Source: Micromonospora chokoriensis (GTDB taxonomy: Bacteria > Actinomycetota > Actinomycetes > Mycobacteriales > Micromonosporaceae). From it: a stretch of DNA of 64,000 nt. The stretch spans positions 1,674,001 through 1,738,000 of the forward strand of contig NZ_LT607409.1 of NCBI RefSeq assembly GCF_900091505.1, read 5' to 3'. Both the position numbers and the translations under genes were made by a program. This document shows positions 1 to 8,264 of this stretch, in pieces. Under the pieces are notes generated by a model that saw only the letters and a list, made by a program, of their open reading frames with translations, searched no databases and had not been told where the DNA came from. How positions within the stretch are numbered: the stretch's first letter is position 1; the number at the start of each line of letters is the position of its first letter.

Positions 1-538
1 GCTCGATCCGCGCCGGCTGGCCGGGGGCGGACGGGCTGGCCGAACCCGACGCCCGCGCGGACTCCGGGGCGGACGGGGTGGCCGAGGACGACCCGGTCTC
101 CGAGGGCGTCGCCGACGGGCTGCCCGAGCGCGACGTCGGAGTCGACGGGCTGGCCGCACCGGACGGGGACGGACTCATCGAGGCGGACGCCGAGGTCGAC
201 GGCGACGGGCTCGCGGAGCCGCCGCTGATCACGACCTCACGGGCGCTCTCGGTGGTGACGGTGACAGTCACCGGCTCCTTCGAGTCGTTGTAGATCACGG
301 CGTCGAGCGTCGCGTCCTGGCCGGCCCGGTAACCCTCGACACCCGGGAAGGCGACCAGCAGCCCGCGTACCGAGAAGGAGCCGTTGTCGGTGGTGAGGTT
401 GACGCCCTGGACCGACGGCTCCTTCAACGCGGTCTCGGCGATCTGACCGGTGCCGCATCCGGACGCCAGCAGGCTGGCCGCCGCAATCCCGGACAGCAAC
501 AGGGCCGCCCGCCGGGATCCCCTGATCGAGCGCGTCAC
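1..538 (-). CDS. LpqE-like secreted lipoprotein (C-terminus beyond window)
   Basis: The GTG start at 538 is preceded by a clear AGGAGG site (about 547-552). The N-terminus is a lipoprotein signal: basic n-region, hydrophobic stretch, then a lipobox LASG-C near residue 28. The next 80 or so residues (TDNGSFSVRGLLVAFPG and a stretch with YNDSKEPVTVTV) look like the immunoglobulin-like fold of actinobacterial LpqE/DUF461 lipoproteins. A Ser/Pro/Ala-rich tail runs off the left edge, so the gene is partial. It should be anchored to the outer face of the membrane by a lipidated cysteine. Function is unknown; related folds include copper chaperones, but I see no metal-binding motif. Confidence 0.75.
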   Translation of the reverse strand, partial: MTRSIRGSRRAALLLSGIAAASLLASGCGTGQIAETALKEPSVQGVNLTTDNGSFSVRGLLVAFPGVEGYRAGQDATLDAVIYNDSKEPVTVTVTTESAREVVISGGSASPSPSTSASASMSPSPSGAASPSTPTSRSGSPSATPSETGSSSATPSAPESARASGSASPSAPGQPARIE

Positions 539-677
539 GTCGGTCCTCCTCGTCACAATCCCCACCCGGCCGCACGCCGGGCACGGTGGCCATACCCGCG
601 CAGACCGCGCTCCAGGGTAGTTGGAGCTGATCGAGGCCCGCACGCGGACCCGGCATTGCCACCTGCCCGGGTGCTGC

Positions 678-1517
678 TCACACCAGGCGACCGCTCGCCA
701 CCAGCAGCACCACGTCGATCAGGGCCACCAACAGCATCGCTCGGAAGGCCGACACCGGCCGCCGGCCGGCCCGGACCGCCGAGCGGCCGGCGTACCAGCT
801 CAGTGGTGGCACCACCGCGGCCGTGCCCACCGCCGCCAGGCCGATCGCCGACGGCGGCCCGGGTGGCCCGAGGACCAGCGCGGCGGTCGCGGCGAGGAGC
901 AACCCGGCCGCCGCGGCCCGGCTGCCGGCGGCGCCCAGCCGGTGGGGCAGGCCGCGCACCCCGGTCCGCGCGTCGTCGGCCAGGTCGGGGAGCACGTTGG
1001 CGAAGTGCGCGCCGGCGCCCAGGCACGCCCCGGCGACCACCAGCCAGGCGGGCGGGGCCGGTTGACCGGGCAGCGCCAGCACCACGAAGGCGGGCAGCGC
1101 GCCGAAGGAGACGGCATACGGCAGCACCGAGAACACCGTCCCCTTCAGGGGCCAGTCGTAGAGCAGCGCGGAGACCAGGGCGACGGTGAGCCAGAACGCC
1201 GCCGTCGGGTTCGTGGTCAGCGCGAGCAACGGGCAGGCCACCGCGGCCACCGCCGCGGCCCAGGCCGTGGTGCGCCGACCGACCGCGCCGGCGGCGACCG
1301 GTTTGTCGGTACGCCCCACAGTGGCGTCCCGCTCGGCGTCCAGCGCGTCGTTGGTCCAGCCGACGGCGAGCTGGCTGGCCAGCACGGCGAGCACGACGGA
1401 GACGACTCCGCTCGGCCGGTGACCCACCCCCCACGCCAGCAGACCGGAGACCGCGGTCACGGCTGCGGCCGGTTCCGGATGGCTCGCCCTGACCAGCCCT
1501 AACACCCTCGACGACAT
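678..1517 (-). CDS. UbiA-family membrane prenyltransferase
   Basis: A polytopic membrane protein of about 279 residues, the usual UbiA length. It has both aspartate-rich motifs that bind Mg-prenyl diphosphate: NDALDAERD followed by a basic RTDKP, and a second region DLADDARTG in a later loop. These enzymes move an isoprenoid chain onto an aromatic acceptor. It diverges from a UbiG-type methyltransferase 46 bp away and lies near a type III polyketide synthase, so the acceptor is probably a polyketide phenol (inference). I chose the ATG at 1517; longer in-frame starts would run through the methyltransferase. No good ribosome binding site is visible, so the message may be leaderless. Confidence 0.85.
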   Translation of the reverse strand: MSSRVLGLVRASHPEPAAAVTAVSGLLAWGVGHRPSGVVSVVLAVLASQLAVGWTNDALDAERDATVGRTDKPVAAGAVGRRTTAWAAAVAAVACPLLALTTNPTAAFWLTVALVSALLYDWPLKGTVFSVLPYAVSFGALPAFVVLALPGQPAPPAWLVVAGACLGAGAHFANVLPDLADDARTGVRGLPHRLGAAGSRAAAAGLLLAATAALVLGPPGPPSAIGLAAVGTAAVVPPLSWYAGRSAVRAGRRPVSAFRAMLLVALIDVVLLVASGRLV

Positions 1518-1563
1518 AAGGGAAGTCTGGTCGTTGCCGAGCAGTCGTGCCACGCTCGGTTGC

Positions 1564-2328
1564 ATGCGAGACGTGGCTGCGGCTGCGGCGTCCACCGATC
1601 CCAGGGTGTTGCCGCGCAACGATCCGCGCCAGTACGACGACCTGGCCGGTGAGTGGTGGCGGCCCGACGGTGCGTTCGCGATGCTGCACTGGCTGGCCGA
1701 GGCCCGCGCGGCGCTGGTGCCGCCGGCCACCCGCCCAGGCGCTGTGCTGGTGGATCTGGGTTGCGGCGCGGGTCTTCTCGCACCGCACCTGGCGGGCAAG
1801 GGCTACCACCACATCGGAGTCGATGTGACCCGTTCGGCGTTGGTCCAGGCAGCCGAGCACGGGGTCCGGGTGGTGCAGGGCGACGCCACAGCGGTCCCGC
1901 TGCCGAGCGGCTGCGCCGACGTGGTCTCCGCCGGTGAGTTGCTGGAGCATGTGCCGGCGTGGCCGCGCGCGGTGGCCGAGGCGTGCCGGTTGCTACGCCC
2001 GGGTGGCCTGCTGGTGCTGGACACATTGAACGACACGGCGGTGGCCCGGCTCGTCGCGGTGCGGATCGCCGAGCGACTGCCGACGGTGCCGCTCGGCATC
2101 CACGACCCTCGGTTGTTCGTGGACGCCCAGGCTCTGGTGGCCGAGTGTGCCCGGCACGGTGTCGACCTGCGGCTGCGGGGCATCCGACCGCAGGTCGGGG
2201 GCCTGCTCGCCTGGCTGTTGCGCCGGGCCCGCGCGACCGGTGGGGTGCCCGCCGGCCGACCGCCGCGCATCGTGCCGACCCGGTCCACCGCCGTTCTCTA
2301 CCAGGGCCGGGGGGTCCGCAAAGGATAG
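1564..2328 (+). CDS. SAM-dependent methyltransferase, UbiG-like
   Basis: Class I SAM methyltransferase of about 254 residues. The glycine-rich SAM loop is LVDLGCGAGLLAPHL near residue 60; GELLEHV and LVLDTLND are the later UbiG-type motifs. UbiG enzymes O-methylate polyprenylated catechols or hydroquinones, which fits the adjacent UbiA prenyltransferase and type III PKS. A TTG at 1534 would add 10 residues; the ATG at 1564 is preferred although no clear ribosome binding site precedes either. It leads a three-gene rightward run with the flavoprotein (41-bp gap) and the PKS. Confidence 0.85.
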   Translation: MRDVAAAAASTDPRVLPRNDPRQYDDLAGEWWRPDGAFAMLHWLAEARAALVPPATRPGAVLVDLGCGAGLLAPHLAGKGYHHIGVDVTRSALVQAAEHGVRVVQGDATAVPLPSGCADVVSAGELLEHVPAWPRAVAEACRLLRPGGLLVLDTLNDTAVARLVAVRIAERLPTVPLGIHDPRLFVDAQALVAECARHGVDLRLRGIRPQVGGLLAWLLRRARATGGVPAGRPPRIVPTRSTAVLYQGRGVRKG

Positions 2329-2369
2329 TCGGGCCGTGGCGGGGTATGGGACGCCGAGGAGGAGACGAT

Positions 2370-3536
2370 ATGACGGTTCAGGCGCTTGAGGCAGCCCGCC
2401 GGTTGGCGCCGCGGTTCGCCGCGCGGGCGGCGGAGCACGACCGCGACGGTTCCTTCCCCGCCGACGACTTCCAGGATCTGCGGGAGGCCGGCCTGTTCGG
2501 CTTGATGGTGCCCCGGGCGCTGGGCGGTCTGGGGGCGAGCTTCGCCGAGTACGCGGCGGTGGCCACCGAGCTTGCCCGGGGCAACGGCGCTACCGCGTTG
2601 GTGTTCAACATGCACGCCTCGGTGACCGGTGCCCTGGGCGCGGTGACCGAGGAGCTGGCCGAGGCGCTCGGGGTGCCGGACGAGGCGCTGGCCGCCCGGG
2701 ACCGCCTGTTGACCGCCGCCGCCGAGGGTGCCTGGTACGCGGTGGCGATGAGCGAGCGTGGCGCGGGCGCACGGTTGTCCCAGCTCACCACCGCCTACGA
2801 GGCGACCGACAGCGGCTGGCACCTCAAGGGCAGCAAGACCTTCTGTTCCGGGGCCGGGCATGCCGACGGCTACCTGGTCGCGGCGCGCAGCGCGGCCGAC
2901 CAGTCGGTGGTGTCGCAGTTCCTGGTTCCCGCCGGTGACGGGCTGACCGTGGAGCCGACCTGGGACTCGCTGGGCATGCGCGCGACCTCGTCGCACGACC
3001 TGCACCTGGACGTCACGGTGCCGACCGACCGGCTGCTCGGCGGTGTCGAGGGGCTGGCGTTGGTGGTCGCCCAGTTGATGCCGCACTGGTTGGTGGCCAG
3101 TTACGCGGCCGTCTACGTGGGGGTGGCCCGGGCGGCCGTCGACGCGGCGGCCGAGCATCTCAACGCCCGCAACCTGGGCGGCCTGCCGGCGGTGCGGGCG
3201 CGACTGGGCCGGGCGGACGCGGCGACGGCAGCCGCTCAGCTGGTGGTCGCCGAGGCGGCCCGCCGGGTGGACGAGGCGCCGGGCGACGAGGAGACCAACC
3301 GCTGGGTGTGGCGCGCGAAGCTGCTCGCCGGCACCACGGCCGCCGAGGTGGCGGCGTCGGTGCTGGAGGCGGCGGGCACCGCGGCGACCCGCCGTGGCCA
3401 TCCGTTGGAGCGGCTCTACCGGGACGCACGTTGCGGCTCACTGCACCCGGCCACGTCGGATGTCTGCGCCGACTGGTTGGGCATCGCCGCGTTGGGCGGC
3501 GACCCGGATCGCGACGGATCGGCACCACGTTGGTGA
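2370..3536 (+). CDS. Acyl-CoA dehydrogenase-like flavoprotein
   Basis: About 388 residues with the acyl-CoA dehydrogenase architecture: N-terminal helical part, central beta domain (AMSERGAGARLS, KGSKTFCSGAG) and C-terminal helical bundle. The start is fixed by GAGGAGGAG just upstream of the ATG. In this setting a flavin monooxygenase acting on an aromatic ring is as likely as fatty-acid oxidation, because members of this superfamily hydroxylate phenols and related clusters need a resorcinol-to-hydroquinone oxidation. I cannot separate the two from sequence alone. It sits between the methyltransferase and the PKS, 97 bp before the latter. Confidence 0.8.
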   Translation: MTVQALEAARRLAPRFAARAAEHDRDGSFPADDFQDLREAGLFGLMVPRALGGLGASFAEYAAVATELARGNGATALVFNMHASVTGALGAVTEELAEALGVPDEALAARDRLLTAAAEGAWYAVAMSERGAGARLSQLTTAYEATDSGWHLKGSKTFCSGAGHADGYLVAARSAADQSVVSQFLVPAGDGLTVEPTWDSLGMRATSSHDLHLDVTVPTDRLLGGVEGLALVVAQLMPHWLVASYAAVYVGVARAAVDAAAEHLNARNLGGLPAVRARLGRADAATAAAQLVVAEAARRVDEAPGDEETNRWVWRAKLLAGTTAAEVAASVLEAAGTAATRRGHPLERLYRDARCGSLHPATSDVCADWLGIAALGGDPDRDGSAPRW

Positions 3537-3633
3537 GCCGACCGGGTGCGACCCGTGCGGAGGAGGAAAGGCCAGTCGAGGTGGCTGGTGGGACGACCAG
3601 GGGGAGGACAGCATCTGACGAGAGGTGGGGATC

Positions 3634-4680
3634 GTGTCCGTACCAGTGATCGCGGGGCTCGGGACTGCACAGCCGCCGTCCGCTCTCCAAGACGAGTTGT
3701 GGGAGGGCTTCTTCTCCCGGCACTTCTCCGGCACCACCCGGTCGTTGGCCCAGCGCATCTTCGCGAACTCCGGGGTGACCCGGCGGCAGGCCTCGGTCAA
3801 TCCGCTGCTGGAGGACGTGTCGGACTGGCCGACCGAACGCCGGATGCGTCGCTACCAGGTCGAGGCCCTTCCGCTCGGCAAGGAGGCGGTGGGTCGTGCG
3901 TTGACCGCGGCCGGGCTGGGTGCCGGCGACATCGGCCTCTTCATAGTGTGTTCCTGCACGGGGTACGCCACCCCCGGGCTGGACATCCTGCTCGCCCGGG
4001 ACCTCGGCATGGCCGCCGACACCCAGCGGATGTTCGTGGGCCACATGGGCTGTTACGCGGCGCTGCCGGGGCTCGGCGCGGCGAGTGACTTCGTCACCGC
4101 GCGGGGGCGGCCGGCGCTGCTGCTCTGCGCGGAGTTGACCAGCCTGCACATCCAACCGTCCAGCGCCAGGGTGGACACCCAGCAGATCGTCTCGCACGCG
4201 CTCTTCTCCGACGCCGCGGTCGCCGCCGTGGTCGTGCCGGGCGGTCCGGGGTACGCGTTGCGCGAGGTCACGTCCGTCACCGACACCTCGACGGCCGACC
4301 ACATGACCTGGGACGTCACCGACGCGGGCTTCCGGATGGGGTTGTCGCCGAAGGTGCCGCAGGTGCTGTCCAGGCACGTCCGCAAACTGGTGGACGACCT
4401 GCTGGCGCGGCAGGACGTCACCAGCTCGGACGTGGACGGTTGGGCGGTGCACCCGGGAGGGCCGCGGATCCTCAACGTGGTCGAGCGCGAGTTGGCGTTG
4501 CCGCCGGAGGGGCTGGCGGCGTCCCGGGCGACGCTGGACGAGCACGGCAACTGCTCGTCGCCGACGGTGCTGCTGATCCTGGACCGACTGAGCCGTACAC
4601 CTGCCGCTCGACGTGTCGTCATGCTGGCGTTCGGCCCCGGCCTCACCCTGTACGCCGCCCTGCTCGATCGACAGGACTGA
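3634..4680 (+). CDS. Type III polyketide synthase (chalcone synthase-like)
   Basis: Homodimeric thiolase-fold enzyme of about 348 residues that extends an acyl-CoA starter with malonyl-CoA and cyclises the product. The Cys-His-Asn triad is visible: GHMGCYAALPGL (Cys), WAVHPGGPRIL (His) and HGNCSSPTVL (Asn). A GTG at 3634 follows AGAGGTGG with proper spacing; a GTG at 3625 lies inside that site and is less likely. With UbiA, methyltransferase and flavoprotein genes alongside, the likely product is a long-chain alkylresorcinol or pyrone that is oxidised, methylated and prenylated (inference from the Actinoplanes alkyl-dihydrogeranyl-methoxyhydroquinone cluster). Confidence 0.93.
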   Translation: MSVPVIAGLGTAQPPSALQDELWEGFFSRHFSGTTRSLAQRIFANSGVTRRQASVNPLLEDVSDWPTERRMRRYQVEALPLGKEAVGRALTAAGLGAGDIGLFIVCSCTGYATPGLDILLARDLGMAADTQRMFVGHMGCYAALPGLGAASDFVTARGRPALLLCAELTSLHIQPSSARVDTQQIVSHALFSDAAVAAVVVPGGPGYALREVTSVTDTSTADHMTWDVTDAGFRMGLSPKVPQVLSRHVRKLVDDLLARQDVTSSDVDGWAVHPGGPRILNVVERELALPPEGLAASRATLDEHGNCSSPTVLLILDRLSRTPAARRVVMLAFGPGLTLYAALLDRQD

Positions 4681-4723
4681 CCGTCTCCGGTGCGCGCGGG
4701 CCGCTCGTCGCAGCGCACCACGT

Positions 4724-4800
4724 TGATCCACTCGGTTTCGCCGATATTGCGGTAACCCCGGCACTCGGATACCGCAATATCGCCGAACCGGAGTGGATCA
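4724..4800. repeat. Intergenic palindromic repeat, copy 1
   Basis: Two 31-nt arms (4724-4754 and 4770-4800) are inverted copies differing at only a few positions, around a 15-nt loop. The outer edge reads TGATCCACTC and the inner arm CGATATTGCGGTA. Copies with the same outer edge occur at 39209-39286 and 40671-40746. It lies between the PKS gene and a small membrane-protein gene and may also act as a terminator. Confidence 0.75.
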
Positions 4801-4836
4801 TCTCGTCGTTCCGTCGATGGCCGGTAGGCTCGGTGG

Positions 4837-5484
4837 ATGCGGGCGACGACTGACGATCGGCTGCGCTCGGCGGTGCTGTGGGGCGCGGCGGTGGCCGTGC
4901 TGGCCGCCGGTGGTGGGTGGTGGCATGCCGCCGCGCCCGCCCCGACGGCCGGGTCGACCGGCCCGCCGTCGGTCGCGCCGACGGTCGGCCCGCGTGAGCC
5001 CACGCCCCTGGAGCGCGCCCTGGCCACCCCGATCGAGCCCGGGGAGCGGTTGACGGTGCGGCTGGACGACTCGGGTGACATCGTCAGCGTGCCGCGTGGG
5101 TTCTGGGCGGAGATCGATGCGGCGACGGGGGTGGTCACGGGCGTGGAGGGAGATCCCGGTCGGATCTTCTTCCGGGACGGCCTGCCCGCGTTCCGGGAGA
5201 CGGTCTGGCGGGAGCGGGCGGTGCTCGGCCCGGGGGAGCGCATCGTCCGGCAGTCGGCTGAGGGCGTCGCCCGTCTCCTGTTGCAGTACCGGTGCACCAG
5301 ACCGGGCAGCCTGACGGTGACGGTCGTCGGGGCCGGCCTGGCCGGGCCGTCGGAGATCGACTGTGACGGCACCGTCGCCAGCGCTCGGGTGCTGTCGCGC
5401 GGCCGGCCGTTCCGGGTGGCGCTGTCGGCGACAGGAGACCGGGAGGTCGACGTCGAGGCCCAACTCGTCGAGCTGCCCCGCTGA
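4837..5484 (+). CDS. Membrane-anchored hypothetical protein
   Basis: About 215 residues. A short cytoplasmic N-terminus, one hydrophobic segment (about residues 11-27, AVLWGAAVAVLAAGGGWW), a Pro/Thr-rich linker, then an extracytoplasmic domain of about 150 residues with two cysteines (YRCTRPG and IDCDGT) that could form a disulfide. I do not recognise the domain. The gene stands alone after the palindromic repeat and converges on the thioredoxin-fold gene with only 16 bp between the stops. Confidence 0.6.
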   Translation: MRATTDDRLRSAVLWGAAVAVLAAGGGWWHAAAPAPTAGSTGPPSVAPTVGPREPTPLERALATPIEPGERLTVRLDDSGDIVSVPRGFWAEIDAATGVVTGVEGDPGRIFFRDGLPAFRETVWRERAVLGPGERIVRQSAEGVARLLLQYRCTRPGSLTVTVVGAGLAGPSEIDCDGTVASARVLSRGRPFRVALSATGDREVDVEAQLVELPR

Positions 5485-5500
5485 ATCGGCCGTCGGCCGT

Positions 5501-6190
5501 TCAGCGGGCGAGGGCGTTCAGGTCGTCCTGGTAGGCGTGGACCGGACCGAGGTCGGGCAGCACCAGGGTCACCCTGCCGGTGCGGTCGACCAGCAGAGCT
5601 GTCGCGGCACCGGGACGGGCCGGCTGACCGAGGAACGCGCGGAGCCCTCCGGCGGGGTCGGCCAGCGCCCGGACCTGCCGTTGGTGCGTCGGCGGGGGAG
5701 AGGCCGTCCGGCCGCCGGTGACGGTCACCACGGAGACTCCGGCGGGCGCGGCGGCCAGGGCGTCGCCGACGCGGTCGGGGCACTGGCAGCCGTCCAGCAG
5801 AATGATCATGGCGGGGAGCAGGCCCCGCAGCGGTACGGGTGCCTGGCCCGGGTCGACCAGGTCGAGTGCGGGCAGTGCCCGTCCGGTGAGGGTCGCAGGC
5901 GGCGAGTAGGGCGCCGGGGTCGGACGGTCGGTGCGACCCGCCCGCGGCCAGGTGACCACGAGCAGGCCGGCAAGCGTGGTGAGGACCGCGACCAGGAGGA
6001 CCAGCAGCGGCAGTCCCAGACCCCGGTGGCCGCCGGGCAGATCGGTGGTCCTGTGCAGTTCGCGGCGGATCTGGGCGGCCTCGGCGGCGAGTGCGGACGC
6101 GTCGTCGGGGACCACGACCCGGCCCCACTCGGGTGGCAGGCCGGGCAGGCCGTCGGCCGGCCCGTGGCCCTCAGCATCCGGCTTGCCCAT
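5501..6190 (-). CDS. Membrane-anchored thioredoxin-fold-like protein
   Basis: About 229 residues. The ATG at 6190 has an AGGAGG site 5 bases upstream. The cytoplasmic N-terminus (about 50 residues) is followed by one membrane helix (LGLPLLVLLVAVLTTLAGLL) and an outer domain. That domain has the flow of a thioredoxin/peroxiredoxin fold (LPALDLVDPGQAPVPLRGLL, then MIILLDGCQCPDRV, and later ALLVDRTGRVTLVLPDL), with a CxC rather than a CxxC motif. A redox role outside the cell is possible but unproven. Confidence 0.55.
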   Translation of the reverse strand: MGKPDAEGHGPADGLPGLPPEWGRVVVPDDASALAAEAAQIRRELHRTTDLPGGHRGLGLPLLVLLVAVLTTLAGLLVVTWPRAGRTDRPTPAPYSPPATLTGRALPALDLVDPGQAPVPLRGLLPAMIILLDGCQCPDRVGDALAAAPAGVSVVTVTGGRTASPPPTHQRQVRALADPAGGLRAFLGQPARPGAATALLVDRTGRVTLVLPDLGPVHAYQDDLNALAR

Positions 6191-6518
6191 CGGACCTCCT
6201 GGAAGGGTCTCGAGAGCGGAGTGCGGCTCGGTCTCCAGGGTCGCGCACCAGGGGCTCCTCCCGCTACACCTGGGCGCAGTCCTGCCGGCCGGGCTACCAT
6301 GGGAGGAGCGCATAGCCCTTGATCTCGACGTTCTGTTCACTCGTGCCGGGCAGTCATCCGCACGTTACGGAGCGTGTTCGAACCATTGGTTTGACCGCCT
6401 GTCAAGCCGAAGCAAGACCTCTCACAGGGCCCCTGAGCTGCGCCAACGGTCAGGACATCGGTGAGACATCGGTGCCTGACCGTGTTACCCTAGACACAGC
6501 GAAAGGGGTTTCGAACCT
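6191..6518 (+). promoter_or_regulatory. carD upstream region with promoter-like elements
   Basis: This gene-free stretch leads into carD. TACCCT at 6486-6491 is a plausible -10 element about 30 bases before the ATG. Just upstream, CGGTCAGG (6447-6454) and CCTGACCG (6475-6482) form an exact 8-bp inverted repeat that encloses two direct copies of ACATCGGTG. GAAAGGGG at 6501-6508 serves as ribosome binding site. No small gene is evident in the rest of the stretch. Confidence 0.5.
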
Positions 6519-7004
6519 ATGGTTTTCAGTGTCGGCGAGACCGTTGTCTACCCCCACCACGGGGCCGCACTCATCGAGGCAATCGAGACTCGGGTCATCA
6601 AGGGCGAGCCTAAGCAATACCTCGTCCTGAGGGTCGCGCAGGGTGACCTGACGGTCCGGGTGCCGGCTGAGAACGCCGAGATCGTGGGCGTTCGAGAGGT
6701 GGTCGGCGAAGAAGGCCTCGGTAAGGTCTTCGACGTTCTGCGAGCTCCGCACACCGAGGAGCCGACCAACTGGTCGCGGCGTTACAAGGCAAACCTGGAA
6801 AAGCTGGCCTCCGGCAACCCGCTGAAGGTCGCCGAGGTCGTGCGTGACCTGTGGCGCCGGGAGCGGGAGCGGGGCCTGTCCGCGGGCGAGAAGCGGATGC
6901 TCGCCAAGGCCCGCGACATTCTCGTCGGCGAGGTCGCGCTGGCGGAGAAGAGCACCAAGGACGAGGCGGAGACGCTGCTCGACAAGGTCCTCACCGAGGC
7001 CTAG
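6519..7004 (+). CDS. carD: CarD/CdnL-family transcriptional regulator
   Basis: 161 residues, the full length of mycobacterial CarD. The N-terminal Tudor-like RNA-polymerase-interaction domain begins [15 protein letters not shown]; the C-terminal helical DNA-binding domain contains [16 protein letters not shown] and the [15 protein letters not shown] helix. CarD binds the beta subunit of RNA polymerase and stabilises the open complex, notably at rRNA promoters. It is followed 55 bp later by ispD, the standard actinobacterial order. Confidence 0.96.
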   Translation: MVFSVGETVVYPHHGAALIEAIETRVIKGEPKQYLVLRVAQGDLTVRVPAENAEIVGVREVVGEEGLGKVFDVLRAPHTEEPTNWSRRYKANLEKLASGNPLKVAEVVRDLWRRERERGLSAGEKRMLAKARDILVGEVALAEKSTKDEAETLLDKVLTEA

Positions 7005-7047
7005 TCCGCACAGCATCGTCGTCCCACTTCGTAGTGAAGAAACCACC

Positions 7048-7101
7048 GAGGACCGCGACGTGACCGCGCAGCTCAATCCGCGCGGTGACGTCGCGGTCCT
7101 C
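7048..7101 (+). promoter_or_regulatory. 21-bp hairpin covering the ispD start codon
   Basis: Arms 7048-7068 and 7081-7101 pair at 20 of 21 positions across a 12-nt loop. The GTG start of ispD (7060-7062) and the only Shine-Dalgarno-like GAGGA (7048-7052) both lie in the 5' arm, so folded mRNA would hide them. Upstream in-frame codons offer no alternative start. It may be a translational control element or may require coupling to carD translation. Confidence 0.6.
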
Positions 7102-7755
7102 GTGCCTGCGGCGGGTGCCGGCGTACGTCTGGGTCCGGGTCGACCCAAGGCGCTGCGGCTGCTCGCCGGTGAGCCGCTCCTGGTGCACGCCGTGCGCCGG
7201 CTGGCCGCCGCGCCATCGGTGCACACGATCGTGGTGGCCGCGCCGGTGGCCGAGGTGACGGCCGTCCGTGAACTGCTGACCCCGGTCGCGCCCGTGATCG
7301 TCGTTCCGGGCGGTGCGGAACGGCAGGCGTCGGTCGCCGCCGCGCTGGCCGCGGTGCCCGCCGGCCCGTCGATCATCCTGGTGCACGACGCCGCTCGGGC
7401 ACTGACCCCGTCCGAGCTGGTCGAGTCGGTCGCGGCGGCGGTCCGTGCCGGGCAGGACGCGGTGATCCCGGTCCTGCCGGTCGTTGACACGATCAAGGAG
7501 GTCGGTGCCGGCGAGGTCGTGCTCGGCACCGTCGACCGTTCCGCCCTGCGCGCGGTGCAGACGCCCCAGGGTTTCCGCCGTGCCGTGCTCAGCGCCGCGC
7601 ACGCCGCAGCCGGTGATCCCCTGACCGACGACGCCGGGCTGGTCGAGAAGCAGGGCGTCTCGGTGAGCTGCGTACCGGGCTCGGAGTACGCACTGAAAAT
7701 CACCCGACCGTTCGACCTGGCTCTGGCGGAGCATCTGCTCGCCACCGGCGGCTGA
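7060..7755 (+). CDS. ispD: 2-C-methyl-D-erythritol 4-phosphate cytidylyltransferase
   Basis: 231 residues. It transfers CMP from CTP to MEP in the non-mevalonate isoprenoid pathway. The nucleotide-binding loop [20 protein letters not shown] is at residues 12-30, and VHDAARAL and the TPQGFR region are both present. GTG at 7060 is the first usable start after carD. ispF follows 16 bp later, so the two are probably cotranscribed. The start region is buried in a long hairpin. Confidence 0.95.
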   Translation: MTAQLNPRGDVAVLVPAAGAGVRLGPGRPKALRLLAGEPLLVHAVRRLAAAPSVHTIVVAAPVAEVTAVRELLTPVAPVIVVPGGAERQASVAAALAAVPAGPSIILVHDAARALTPSELVESVAAAVRAGQDAVIPVLPVVDTIKEVGAGEVVLGTVDRSALRAVQTPQGFRRAVLSAAHAAAGDPLTDDAGLVEKQGVSVSCVPGSEYALKITRPFDLALAEHLLATGG

Positions 7756-7771
7756 CGCGTACGCTCTGATC

Positions 7772-8254
7772 ATGATCGTCCCCAGGGTGGCCATCGGCAC
7801 CGACGTGCACGCGTTCGAGCCCGGTCGACCCTGTTGGGTGGCCGGGCTGTTCTGGCCCGACCAGGACGGCCTCGCCGGGCACTCGGACGCCGACGTCGTC
7901 GCGCACGCGGCCTGCAACGCGCTGCTCTCCGCCGCCGACCTCGGTGATCTCGGTGCCGTCTTCGGGGTGGGTGAGCCGGAGTGGGCGGGCGCGTCCGGCG
8001 TGGCGCTGCTGACCGAGACTGCTCGTCGGGTGCGGGCCGCCGGCCTGGAGATCGGCAATGTGTCCGTGCAGGTCGTCGGCAACCGCCCCAAGATCGGCCG
8101 ACGTCGGGCGGAGGCGCAGCAGGTGCTCTCCTCCGCCGTCGGCGCCCCGGTCACGCTGTCCGGCGCGACCACCGACGGGCTCGGCTTCCCCGGCCGCGAG
8201 GAAGGGCTGGCCGGCATCGCGGTGGCCCTGGTGTACGACGCGCCGGCCGCCTAA
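7772..8254 (+). CDS. ispF: 2-C-methyl-D-erythritol 2,4-cyclodiphosphate synthase
   Basis: 160 residues. It forms the cyclic diphosphate of the MEP pathway as a zinc-dependent trimer. Metal ligands are visible in GTDVHAF (Asp and His) and [11 protein letters not shown]; the C-terminal [14 protein letters not shown] motif contributes to the active site. Pairing with ispD is the normal order. In many actinobacteria cysS and rlmB come next, but here a TPR membrane protein starts 10 bp after the stop. Confidence 0.96.
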   Translation: MIVPRVAIGTDVHAFEPGRPCWVAGLFWPDQDGLAGHSDADVVAHAACNALLSAADLGDLGAVFGVGEPEWAGASGVALLTETARRVRAAGLEIGNVSVQVVGNRPKIGRRRAEAQQVLSSAVGAPVTLSGATTDGLGFPGREEGLAGIAVALVYDAPAA

Positions 8255-8264
8255 GCTCGCCGCG

